The notes below the pieces were generated by a model that was not told the DNA's origin, searched no databases, and saw only the letters and a list, made by a program, of their open reading frames with translations. A stretch of 64,000 nucleotides of DNA. It comes from Hyalella azteca. Taxonomy: Eukaryota > Arthropoda > Malacostraca > Amphipoda > Hyalellidae. Within the stretch, counting starts at the first letter, position 1; each line of letters opens with the position of its first letter. The translations under genes and the position numbers were made by a program. Of this stretch, positions 11,201 to 21,500 are shown piece after piece. Location: contig NW_025935888.1 in NCBI RefSeq assembly GCF_000764305.2, positions 124,001 to 188,000 on the forward strand. The letters run 5' to 3'.

Positions 11201-11710
11201 AACTAACTTTTGGTCGGTAATTTACAATGACAATTAAACCGTACAAAAACGCCTTATACAATTAAAGCGATTTTTTATGCTCACACATTTACTTTTGATG
11301 CAAAACGGGAAACAGAGTTCAAAATATTACATCCAAAGGAATCCTTAAGAATGAAATTTATAACTTCTGCCAAGCTCATCCATTAATGATTAATGGGAAT
11401 AAATTTCTAAAACATTAATTTCATACAACAGAGATTATTTTATTGAAATATTATTTTCACATCCTGTTGCGCATTCACGTGACCAGTTGTGGCGGCCTGT
11501 ACAATAATAATTTTTATCATATATTAACCGCCACTATTTAACCCGCTATTGTCCTCGTGTATATAGGCGCTACTGCATGGCCACGGAGTGATCCACGTCC
11601 TTTACACGAGGCTAGTAGCTTGATTATCATTTAGATTTTATCATATGAAAATTGTACTGGCCGCCACTACTGTCGTTGCGTAAAATAAATAGGGAATGTA
11701 TTATTGATAG
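11201..11710. other. gene-free AT-rich stretch
   Basis: No feature recognised. Confidence 0.5.
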
Positions 11711-11815
11711 TGTCCTCCACGCAAATATGACGTTAAAATAACGTTGGTAACGTTTTAATTACGTTGAAACATCGTTTGATCAACGTTATTTCAACGTCAG
11801 TTCACTGGAGGATGG
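11711..11815. mobile_element. small inverted-repeat element rich in AACGTT
   Basis: Left end TCCTCCACGCAAATATGACG and right end (read inward) TCCTCCAGTGAACTGACGTT are inverted copies of each other. The ~60 bp between them repeat AACGTT at short spacing. A two-base TG follows each outer edge and may be a target duplication. Related sequence occurs at 21405-21500 and 59404-59725, and the outer motif CCAGGCAAATGACG also appears alone near 25550. I infer a dispersed non-autonomous family. Confidence 0.6.
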
Positions 11816-13954
11816 ACATCTCAAGCTCACCTGTAGGCTGGCTGATCAGCAACGGGCATCCAGCGTTTAGGCTCATACAAGGTCTTCTTAGCGAACTAAA
11901 TTTAGTTGGAATATTCACAGTGTTCTATCTTAATAGACTATTAAATTATAAATAAACCTGCGAGATAAAAAAGGGGATTATAGAATTATGTTCACTTTTA
12001 AACCAAAAACTGACACTGAAATTATGTACAGCACAAAATTTTCTTTAATTAATCGACAGAAATGCGAGTCATCTTTCCAAGTTCCGACATAAACTCTTTC
12101 CGTTGAGAGCTCAGCTTTCTCACAGTTCACATAGAACACACAAATTTATTTTTCCGGACTATCGTTATTAATGACTCAATTATCTTTTTATCCTCAATTA
12201 CCATCTATTTCTCAATTATCAACGATTACTGTTGTCATCTACCACTGAATTGTTATCAAATACTAAATTAATGCCCATTATTATGAGTATTTCGCATTAA
12301 TACTACCCCAGTATTTGTCAGCGTTGTTTCAATTGCAAGGCTCGCAGTTACGCCAACGTGAATTTGTTGTACAAGAGCCGTACAATCGTCATTAAAAGAA
12401 CTCAATCATTTCAGGCGACATAAACTTTAGATCTAAATGAGCAGACTTAACTTTTACAAACGTTTATGTGCTAATTTCAGGCACAAAAGAAAAAAATATC
12501 TAGTTAAGTTTACCAACATATACGATAATTATAAGATATTATATAAGCCAGCGCATGCATGACGTAAATTTGACCCAAAAGCACCTTTCAAAAGGAGTTA
12601 TTACTCTTACACATGACGAACATGGCCTTTTTTGGTTCAGTTTTATTAGGACTTATTTCTCTTTTTGGTGAGGTCAAAACTAAGCTAAAAGCCTGAACAG
12701 ATTCGCACGCGATACATTGTTAGGGTGACTATAGCATTGCCGTAACCTACGAAATAAGTCTTTGTCATGTGATGAGGATCGGTCAAGTCCACTCTATAGA
12801 TTCTTGGTCAAAGCTGGGCATCGGTGTTTTGGGTATCGAGTGGAAGGCAGAACTGGTTAATCTGAACTGGGCAGTTTTTGGCCCAACTGCCTGACAAAGA
12901 CCATGCACACGCACGGGAAATAGCCACATTGATGCTTGGATTATAGACACAACTATTGGACCATTGATTTACGGCCTCATCACTTGCCCATGCAGTGTCT
13001 GATCGAGCGACCGCATTCGACTGCATTGATTCTTCAAGAGATACCCACATTCTTCTAGTTTTATTCATTCAATTCAAACAGTATAAGGTTTAAATGGTTG
13101 TATATAACTTTTCTTATTGCGTCCCTTCTAGAAATATTTCATTATTTTAACAAATTTAATTATTTCAATGGATATCATGCATCTTTACTCAAATGTTGTC
13201 ATCATTCATAAATACCTTTAAATCATATCGATCACACCATCACCCCCAAAAAATAGTACCACAGGAGTGATTTGCCCCATATTGGAGCGGGGATGCAACA
13301 GCGGGAGTAGAATACTACCCTACTTCTACGAGTGCAACAATCTACAAACAACGAATATTTACTAAACTGTACGCATATTAATTCTACGGAACAACTTGTC
13401 ATTCCGTCGAGATAAATAATCGTTCCGAAACTGGAAGCACTGTTAAAAATAAAGAACTCGGAGCACAGAGAACTAAATACTTTCCGGAAATCTCTGTAAA
13501 AAAGGTTTTTACGGAGCTAAAATCTCTGCTGCAAAAATGATCGTAATAATGTTTTCGTAGTAATCAAATCATGAACACGGTGCGCCGAAAAACCTACGAT
13601 TCCCTAAAAATACAGTAAATCAACAACATCACGCATCACAAGCAAGATGCGTTCTTAAGAGATGATTTTTAGCGCGTATAGTACCGAACGCAATCACGAT
13701 AAGAAGCTCTACAGTGTGACGTTGAGATAAGCTAATTAGCACAGCACCTCATTACGGGTCACCATAATGATGACGGCCGTGCAATTACACTGTTTTATGA
13801 ACCAATGAAAATAAGAAATACGCTTGCAAACTAGGAATACAAATTGAAGTACAACGGTGAGCAACATCTGCTGTCATGAAATAAGAAAAAAGTTATTTAA
13901 TAATTAATTTGCTTTAATTTATTAATAATTTTCGCACTTTATCAATAGATAGCG
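11816..13954. other. gene-free stretch
   Basis: AT-rich, with ORFs of 63 codons (+, 11764-11955) and 86 codons (-, 12808-13068) that have no recognisable motif. A block at 13725-13800 contains homeodomain-type cores (CTAATTAG, CAATTACA) and could be regulatory, but this is only a composition hint. Confidence 0.4.
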
Positions 13955-14715
13955 TTACTACCGCCGGAAGTAGTAGAATTACTACCGCTGTAATTGAGCC
14001 GGAAATAATAAGAATTACTGCTGCTATACATGCGCCCGAAGTATAATGGTTACCACCGCCACACAAGAGCCGGAAGTAAAAGAGTTACTACCGCTATACA
14101 AGAGCCGGAAGTAAAAGAGTTACTACCGCTATACAAGAGCCGGAAGTAAAAGAGTTACTACCGCTATACAAGAGCCGGAAGTAAAAGCGTTACTACCGCT
14201 ATACAAGAGCCGGAAGTAAAAGAGTTACTACCGCTATACAAGAGCCGGAAGTAAAAGAGTTACTACCGCTATACAAGAGCCGGAAGTAAAAGAGTTACTA
14301 CCGCTATACAAGAGCCGGAAGTAAAAGAGTTACTACCGCTATACAAGAGCCGGAAGTAAAAGAGTTACTACCGCTATACAAGAGCCGGAAGTAAAAGAGT
14401 TACTACCGCTATACAAGAGCCGGAAGTAAAAGAGTTACTACCGCTATACAAGAGCCGGAAGTAAAAGAGTTACTACCGCTATACAAGAGCCTGAAGTGAA
14501 AGAGTTACTACCGCTATACAAGAGCCTGAAGTGAAAGAGTTACTACCGCTATACAAGAGCCTGAAGTGAAAGAGTTACTACCGCTATACAAGAGCCTGAA
14601 GTGAAAGAGTTACTACCGCTATACAAGAGCCTGAAGTGAAAGAGTTACTACCGCCATATAAAGCCGATAGTAAAAGTTCCTACCGCCATACAAGAGCTGA
14701 AAGTAAAAGTTACTA
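13955..14715. repeat. 35-bp minisatellite, about 20 copies
   Basis: The core unit is GAGTTACTACCGCTATACAA plus GAGCCGGAAGTAAAA, with copies at 14066, 14101, 14136 and so on at exactly 35 bp. Copies before 14060 and after 14640 are diverged. Within the core a variant switch occurs near 14489: left copies have GCCGGAAGTAAAA, the last five have GCCTGAAGTGAAA. A single copy near 14186 has AAAGCGTT. The block structure indicates local homogenisation. Confidence 0.95.
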
Positions 14716-16798
14716 TCCATAAAATATCTGGAAGTAATGGATTTACTTCCGCTTAATATTTGCCGGTGGTAGTATAGTGCTGCGGTACAGAGCCGGCAGC
14801 GATAAAACTACAAATTTAATCGGGTTTGAATTTTGAACAAATTTTTGGGCACGTTTGATTATAAATAACACCGATTTAAGACTGGTATCAACTCTACCAA
14901 ATATCACTTCCATTGATTCAAGCGTCGAGTTAATTTAACTTCCATTGAATTGGCAGCTTTTTCGTCGTTGACAGAAATGAAACTTAATCAACTTGACCTA
15001 AAACTTGGCTCTGGTGTGTTCTAGGTCAAATCCTGCACAATTTTATCATTTATCTACTTGCCAATACATCAGATGAGGGATGTATATTGGCCGATGACTG
15101 AATTACCTGATTATTTTGCCAATCATACAGTTAATATTATTGGTAATGTATCACATGAGTAGATAATCTTGCAGTTTATCATATTTATTGAAATTTATCT
15201 TAATTTGTCTTACTAAATAACTGGATTACCTTGAAATTTGTCCGCATTTCAGACCATCTTATGAGTAGGTTATCTATAAGTTAATCTCATTTACAGTGCA
15301 TCACATAAATGAAACATCCAAAAATTTTTCTTATTGCAAAGCATCTCATAAGTCGATAATCTTGTACAAATATGAAAGAAATCATGTTAACATTGATTCA
15401 TGTATTTGGTAGTTATATATTTATTTCTTCAGAATTTTTCAAATGCATTACGAACAACTAATGCAATTATTGAAAATTGTATGATTTTCCCATTTGATGA
15501 GATTAAAAGGGAAACGCTTTCAATGGTTTTGAGAGGATGGTCCGTATATGTACATTTTAGTAAAGCTTAATTTACATGCATTTACCGTACTTCTTAATCT
15601 CAATGGAAATCATATTTGTTTTATGAAATATTCCCAAGCCTTTCATTGGGTATTTATACATATACAGGTACTCTGAGAATGCATTTTCCTTAATTAAAGT
15701 TCAAAGAATTATTAATTTTTATTGTATCGAAAAAATAAGTAAAATATTCTTGCATTGATAGGACTACACGAAACGTAGCTAATTGCCGACTGCATGACTC
15801 GGGCCCTGCAGCTTCTCATGGAGGCTCGCTGAGAAACTACAAGTTCACTGAAATATATCGACTGAGATGCACTATCATACGCGGTCAGTAATATTATCGA
15901 ACATATTATAACAATAGTTTAGAGATTGATCAATTTTAATGATGAATTTCATGAACAAATTATTATAATAGTTTAGAAGTTTAGAGACTAATCAAATTTT
16001 GTTATGAATTTAACGCTCAGAACTCCTACTGAAGATTGTTTCTAACTCTGCAACTCAGATATAATTATTTGAATAATTTTAAACGTTGATTATAATCAAG
16101 GTTAAAACCTGCGGTCTAACATCAAGAAGGTTTTAGCTCAAGTGAATACGATACCAAGGCGCTGATGATGAACTACCCTGAAATAAACTATTATTTAATT
16201 CATAAACTATTATTCATTCATAATATTATTATTTCATTTAGAAATATAATAGATGGAAATCACATTGTAAAAAGTCACTTTATCTCCGGTTTCCATGGTC
16301 CACTTTGAACTGAATCGAGCGACTGAGATTTAAATTAAATAGATAATCGTATTTCAAGTTCAAATTCAAGTGTGTTTTAACAAATTGATACACACATTGA
16401 CCGGTCTTAGGATTACTGAGGGTAACACTTTATACTCATTTTATTTCACTTACAAATATTACTTTTGTACTAGACTGCGCATCACAATTTTCACTCCAGC
16501 CGATCATTATTGCTGTCTGGTTTCACATTTTCGAGTCACAAATTTGCAATCAGCCAATAATTTGTGTTCACTTCAATGGAATTGAAATGTTTCGCCGTAA
16601 CTTAACTGTAAAAGTATCACTTATTCAAATTTGATTTGCCGGCATCAATTTCAAAGATGATTGATTGAATTCGGAAGCATTTTCTCTTATGAAACTAAGC
16701 TTTTTTGTTTTTCACAGAACCTTCACTTCACAAAAAAATTGAGATTCGTTTTTAAATTTACTATTAAGTTTCACACAAAGCTTTTCCAGTTATATGAT
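14716..16798. other. gene-free AT-rich stretch
   Basis: At 15150-15370 a degenerate motif (CATCACATGAGTAGATAATC and relatives) recurs three times at about 100-bp spacing, possibly a decayed tandem repeat. No gene supported. Confidence 0.4.
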
Positions 16799-16880
16799 TT
16801 TTATTCTCACTGCATTTCAACTATTTTTTTTTAATATAGTTTTCGAATTTTATTTTCACTGCATCTCAACTGTTTTTTAA
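16799..16880. repeat. short direct duplication
   Basis: TTTTTATTCTCACTGCATTT and TTTTATTTTCACTGCATCTC both lead into CAACT followed by a T-run. Two copies. Confidence 0.6.
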
Positions 16881-17163
16881 ACGTAAAATCAATGCGAGTT
16901 TGCATTGATTTTTTTTTTCTCGAATATTTGCTTCCGTTATTTTAATGCTTGCCAGAATGTTGCGAAAAGAAGCACGGATAAACGTCGTGAGGGGCCGTTT
17001 CACGGACGTCCAAGGGCCGTCGTGAGGGGCCCGTGTCATGAACAGGACCGTTACTTGTCACATCGTCACGGTTGTTCTCGTCATAACGTGACATTCGTCA
17101 CTCAATTCATCAGTAAAAAGTTGTCATCGTCGCAATGTTGCCCTTTTAACTGCACTGCCACTT

Positions 17164-17403
17164 CAGGACGTGCACTCTTCACGATGTGCCCTCGTCAGGA
17201 CGTGCTTTCGTCAGGACGTGCCCTCGTCAGGACGTGCCCTCGTCAGGACGTGCCCTCGTCAGGACGTGCCCTCGTCAGGCCGTGCCCTCGTCAGGCCGTG
17301 CCCTCACCAGGACGTGCCCTCGTCAGGACGTGCCCTCGTCCGGACGTGCCCTCGTCAGGACGTGCCCTCGTCAGGACGTGCCCTCGTCAGGACGTGCCCT
17401 CGT
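17164..17403. repeat. 16-bp minisatellite, about 15 copies
   Basis: The unit is GTGCCCTCGTCAGGAC. Occasional variants are GGCCGTG and CACCAGGAC. Stop-free in all three forward frames, giving Arg/Pro/Ser repeat ORFs that I do not call. Upstream at 16985-17060 GTCGTGAGGGGCC occurs twice. GC-rich within AT-rich surroundings. Confidence 0.95.
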
Positions 17404-17404
17404 T

Positions 17405-17507
17405 TGCATAGCATGAGGTGCCATGTGACGCCCTGCATAGCATGAGGTGCCATGTGACGCCCTGCATAGCATGAGGTGCCATGTGACGCCCTGTATAGCA
17501 TGAGCTG
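17405..17507. repeat. 29-bp tandem repeat, 3.5 copies
   Basis: Copies start at 17405, 17434, 17463 and 17492 with TGCATAGCATGAGGTGCCAT then GTGACGCCC; the last is diverged. It abuts the 16-bp array directly, so the two form a compound locus. Confidence 0.93.
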
Positions 17508-18205
17508 TCTAAGTCTCTCTTCACATGGCCGTATGTTCACACATATATGGATATATAATAAAACACAAATTCATGTGATGCGAAGCACTCAGTCACATGC
17601 TCGGTCACGCTGAAACAATAGCACGTTTGTGTGCCGTTATGTGATGTATGCTACGCGTACACTGCTTCATGCGAATCACGTGTCGAAAGCGTCGATGCGA
17701 TTGGAAAGCATGAGAGCATAGCATGATTGTTCCGAAAAACGTTCGTAATGTGATGGATTAGATGTCATGTGATGTCTCGAACGGCATACGACGACTAGCA
17801 TGTCTTGTGAAGTATTGGATGAAAAGGTTGCGTGTAGTTTTTATTTAATGTGATGTACTGAATTGATATATTGGATTTCATGCGATGCATTGGCTGTCAT
17901 GTGATAAGAACAGACGGCGAAGAAGCGAGCAGACGACATGAGGGAGAGCAGGCGACTAAGTGATAACAGACGATCAGGAAGGACAAGCGGCTGCTGCAGA
18001 TCGGCTGCAGGAAGGACCAACGACGCAGCAGTGGACAGGCGAGTGCAAAGGAGGACAGGCGAGTGCAGGGGAGCACAGGCGGACGTTGGGCACAACAATG
18101 GTCGGTCAAAATTCAATCGATAAACTTCCGCCCGCGTTGCCGAGATGAGGGCTGCAGAGAACTGCTGCAGAGCTCTGTGGATTCGTGCAAATTCGTGCAA
18201 AAGTA
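17508..18205. other. gene-free stretch with dispersed ATGTGATG motifs
   Basis: From 17570 to 17905 variants of CATGTGATG recur irregularly, suggesting a decayed array related to the flanking repeats. 17930-18200 is GC-rich with GACAGGCGAGTGCA repeated. Open frames on both strands there (61-119 codons) carry no motif. Confidence 0.45.
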
Positions 18206-18737
18206 GTGAGTAAGAAGCTGGGACTCAAGATGAGGTGACTAAGAAGCTGGGACCCAAGATGAGGTGAGTAAGAAGCTGGGACTCAAGATGAGGTGAGTAA
18301 GAAGCTGGGACCCAAGATGTGGTGAGTAAGAAGCTGGGACCCAAGATGTGGTGAGTAAGAAGCTGGGACTCGAGATGGGTTGAGTAAGAAGCTGGGACTC
18401 AAGATGAGGTGAGCAAGAAGCTGGGACTCAAGATGAGGCGAGTAAGAAGCTGGGACTCAAGATGAGGTGAGTAAGAAGCTGGGACTCGAGATGAGGTGAG
18501 TAAGAAGCTGGGACTCGAGATGAGGTGAGTAAAAAGCTGGGACTCAAGATGTGAGGTGAGTAAGAAGCTGGGACTCAAGATGAGGTGAGTAAGAAGCTGG
18601 GACTCAAGACGAGGTGAGTAAGAAGCTGGGACTCAAGATGGGGTGAGTAAGAAGCTGGGACTCAAGATGGGGTGAGTAAGAAGCTGGGACTCAAGATGGG
18701 GTGAGTAAGAAGCTGGGACTCAAGATGGGGTGAGTAT
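18206..18737. repeat. 29-bp minisatellite, about 18 copies, each with a splice-donor consensus
   Basis: The unit is AAGAAGCTGGGACTCAAGAT plus GAGGTGAGT. Every copy therefore contains G-GTGAGT-AAG or a close variant, matching the metazoan 5' splice consensus on the plus strand. Variants include CTCGAG, CCCAAG, GTGGTGAGT and GGGGTGAGT; one copy near 18549 has a 2-bp insertion. The last four copies are identical in the GGGGTGAGT variant. Confidence 0.95.
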
Positions 18738-18990
18738 ATAGGCTTTGGGTAGTACAGCTGGGCAGTGATTCCATGTTCAGAGTGTAAAAACACTCTTTGT
18801 AGACTACAACAGTTTCATGTCGAAAACCTTAATATATCGACAATCTATAGTGTTCATAGCTAATGAAAAGAATTTGATTTTTGGATTAACAAACTTGCCG
18901 ATGTACCTGATAACTCAAGATCGTTCTAAATTAACGTAGCTACTGGTGTCAGATTTTCAATTTGCAGGATAATTCTGGAGTTCAGTTGAG
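18738..18990. other. spacer before the 219-codon ORF
   Basis: AT-rich. TTTTCAATTTGCAG ending at 18967 resembles a 3' splice site 23 bases before the ATG at 18991. Confidence 0.4.
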
Positions 18991-19650
18991 ATGAAATACT
19001 GCCAGCAGAATCTTATTATCATTTATTATCATTCAGCTAAGACACTTTGCGCCTCTCAACTAAGAAATTGTTTTAATCACTTTCCATTTTTCTTCCCATC
19101 AAATTCCCATTCCGTCAAACGTTATAGTCCATGGTCGGGAAATTTGCGTTTTTTCTCGACCCGAGTTGATACCGAACAAGCAAACGCTAAACAAAATAAA
19201 GTAATTAATACTTCCTCAGTGCACCTATCTAACTCAAAGTTAGTCCCCCGGGGTCGACTTTGTTCACTATTAAACCCATTCCAATCTCATGGATTGCAAT
19301 CCAGATTCAAAAAGATGTACGATGTAAGGAACGCAGTAGCCGGCGCTCGCCACAATTCCCCTATAATTGTACAAGGGGCGCTCGTAAGTCGCGATCTTAT
19401 CGAGGCAAATATTAATCATGGCAATCCACTACTCGAAATCCGAGTCAGAAGCACAACCGATCACAACCGATATCCCTTACGCCACTTGGAAATCAAGGCA
19501 GAATTTTCGTCGGCCGACAGATGGCCGCTCATCGAACTAACGGATTTGCATGCCGACATTTCATACAGAGTCGGAGACTTGTTCCGTATTCTCAGACGTA
19601 ATTACGATGATCGTAAATCCACAGCCAACCACCTTTGGGCTCCTAGCTAA
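18991..19650 (+). CDS. uncharacterised 219-residue protein, possible mitochondrial presequence
   Basis: This is the longest non-repetitive ORF in the window. From the ATG at 18991 the N-terminal ~60 residues are poor in acidic residues, contain scattered Arg/Lys and aromatic residues, and end in RFFSTRV (about 53-59), which resembles a mitochondrial presequence with its cleavage region. The rest is mixed in composition, with LEIRVRS near 149 and GDLFRILRRNYDD near 195-207, then a stop at 19648. No family is recognised. A possible splice acceptor (TTTGCAG) lies 23 bases upstream of the ATG, so it may be an internal or first coding exon. By a rough stop-frequency estimate an ORF this long is uncommon by chance in this composition. 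Alternatives are a decayed transposon ORF or a chance frame. Confidence 0.4.
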   Translation: MKYCQQNLIIIYYHSAKTLCASQLRNCFNHFPFFFPSNSHSVKRYSPWSGNLRFFSTRVDTEQANAKQNKVINTSSVHLSNSKLVPRGRLCSLLNPFQSHGLQSRFKKMYDVRNAVAGARHNSPIIVQGALVSRDLIEANINHGNPLLEIRVRSTTDHNRYPLRHLEIKAEFSSADRWPLIELTDLHADISYRVGDLFRILRRNYDDRKSTANHLWAPS

Positions 19651-21069
19651 GAATGCACAAGGGAAATTCAGAGCTGGGATTCCGGTAAAAGAAGAGAAGC
19701 TTTCGAATTTTTTTTTAGTACGGTTCGCAATTTCTACAAGAAAAGAGGAAGCTGATAAATTTTGTAATACCCATTTATAAACGGGTTGTGTTGGCAATAT
19801 TAATGTGGAATGGTCAGTTAACATCACAATAATATACGATTATATCATTTGATTATACGGTAGACTATATTAAATAGGATTAAATAACTATAAATGAGTA
19901 GCCTTCTTCAAAGAAACGCCCGATTTAAAACAGTGATATTTGTCTCCAAAGGTCAATCAGAGATGCTTACCATCATAAGCCATCAAATAGTATTACCAAA
20001 TCGTTCACTGATAATACTGCATTACACTAAACTACATCAAGTAAATTGCGCTGTCTGTGAACAATTTTTAGGAACGGGCCCAAATCTGCAAGTTGTATTT
20101 TGAGGCGACCGAGTCTTGGCGCGAAAAGCCAGCTATTCTCCCTGAGATGATCTATTACATCTCAGGTAGCAGCCGCAGCCTGACTCTATAATTGCAAGAA
20201 TATCTATCCTGGCAAGAGATTTATAACGCCATCAGGAGCATATTGAGCCCCTCCGGCTGCTCCAAGTTCGGCTAAAGTCAGGGATATGGCCAGGATAAAC
20301 GGCGCTAAAACAAATCAACTCGAATTTCCAGCCTTTGCCACGTAATGTCCGACGACTAAACGGTGGTTTTATACCGCCGCTCTTCTTATCCGCATAATAC
20401 AGGTAGGAATAGCATGGTGAGTACGAGGAAACTTCGTTTTCCCCAATGAGCAGAAGAGGACGAACGTCCTGTAAAAGGAATGAATCTGATTAATATTGGG
20501 AGAAAAAGTTCTCCTTGGTTGTGAAGAGTTTGCCCTTCAGATTGTAGATTTTTGGGATGTGATTCCGGCGCGCCGAGCTCACCTTCTAAGGAGAGGAACC
20601 ACGAAAACTACAATCATTATTGGTAATTTTAATACGCGACATGTTCTTCAATCGAGTCAATGAAAAAATCAAGGCCATTAATAATCAAATGAGAAAAAAA
20701 AGTGTAAATGTCCAGTCGGATCAAGACACATTTTGCTAATGTATTGATGCCGCAAAGAGTTCGCAATTCGGTCTCATGTTGCCAATATCGGGCATTGGTA
20801 GCCTGTATGGGTTATAAGCTGCACCTTTGCTATTCGAACATTGATTAAATAATCATCCTGGATAGCGAAACTTATGAGTAGGACATTAAATACAAATTAG
20901 AATGTTGATAAAAACAACAGAATGTAGGATGACAAAAATACGCAAAAAATATAATAAATATTTAAAATAGAAACATCTTTTGATACTTGCAATAACACTC
21001 ACTATAACGACCAGTTTACACTGCCCTATTAATGACATGTGCAACGCTCTTCTGCGTACAAACAGCGGC
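19651..21069. other. gene-free stretch
   Basis: Short ORFs overlap the end of the 219-codon ORF in other frames. 20100-20600 is moderately GC-rich but broken by stops in all frames. No arrays. Confidence 0.4.
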
Positions 21070-21336
21070 TATCTGATCTGCACAGCGTCAGTCCTGTGAT
21101 GCCATATCTGCACAGCATCAGTCCTGTGATGCCATATCTGCACAGCATCAGTCCTGTGATGCCATATCTGCACAACATCAGTCCTGTGATGCCATATCTG
21201 CACAACATCAGTCCTGTGATGCCATATCTGCACAACATCAGTCCTGTGATGCCATATCTGCACAGCATCAGTCCCGTGATGCCATATCTGCACAGCATCA
21301 GTCCTGTGATGCCATATCTGCACAGCATCAGCCCCA
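21070..21336. repeat. 30-bp minisatellite, about 9 copies
   Basis: The unit is CAGTCCTGTGATGCCATATC plus TGCACAGCAT. Copies are almost identical; three in the middle share CACAACATC instead of CACAGCATC. As 30 divides by 3, a 10-residue repeat frame is open on both strands; not called as genes. Confidence 0.95.
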
Positions 21337-21404
21337 TATTGCTCCATCAACACATCATCAGCCAATGGAACAGACGGCCGGTCCATGGCACATATAAGCT
21401 TCAT

Positions 21405-21500
21405 GCAGGCAAATGACGTTAAAACGACGTTGATTAGGAGTTTTTTTAAACAACGTTTATTCAGAATTAATTGAACGTCAGATGCTAGGAGGAATGTATT
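21405..21500. mobile_element. AACGTT-rich element, second copy
   Basis: GCAGGCAAATGACGTTAAAA at the left and GAACGTCAGATGCTAGGAGG at the right match the ends of the element at 11711-11815, with AACGTT-type words between. The terminal inverted repeat is weaker here (about two thirds matching). Confidence 0.5.

Noticed and set aside
13955..14715. Possible CRISPR array
   Set aside because: Regular 35-bp repeats but no unique spacers; contiguous minisatellite in a eukaryotic context. The same applies to all other arrays here.
16905..17445. Arg/Pro/Ser-rich ORFs of 76-168 codons
   Set aside because: By-product of the 16-bp array; same peptide in three frames.
17841..18200. 119-codon minus-strand ORF
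   Set aside because: Leu/Ser-rich translation of GACAGGCGAG-type repeats, also open on the other strand.
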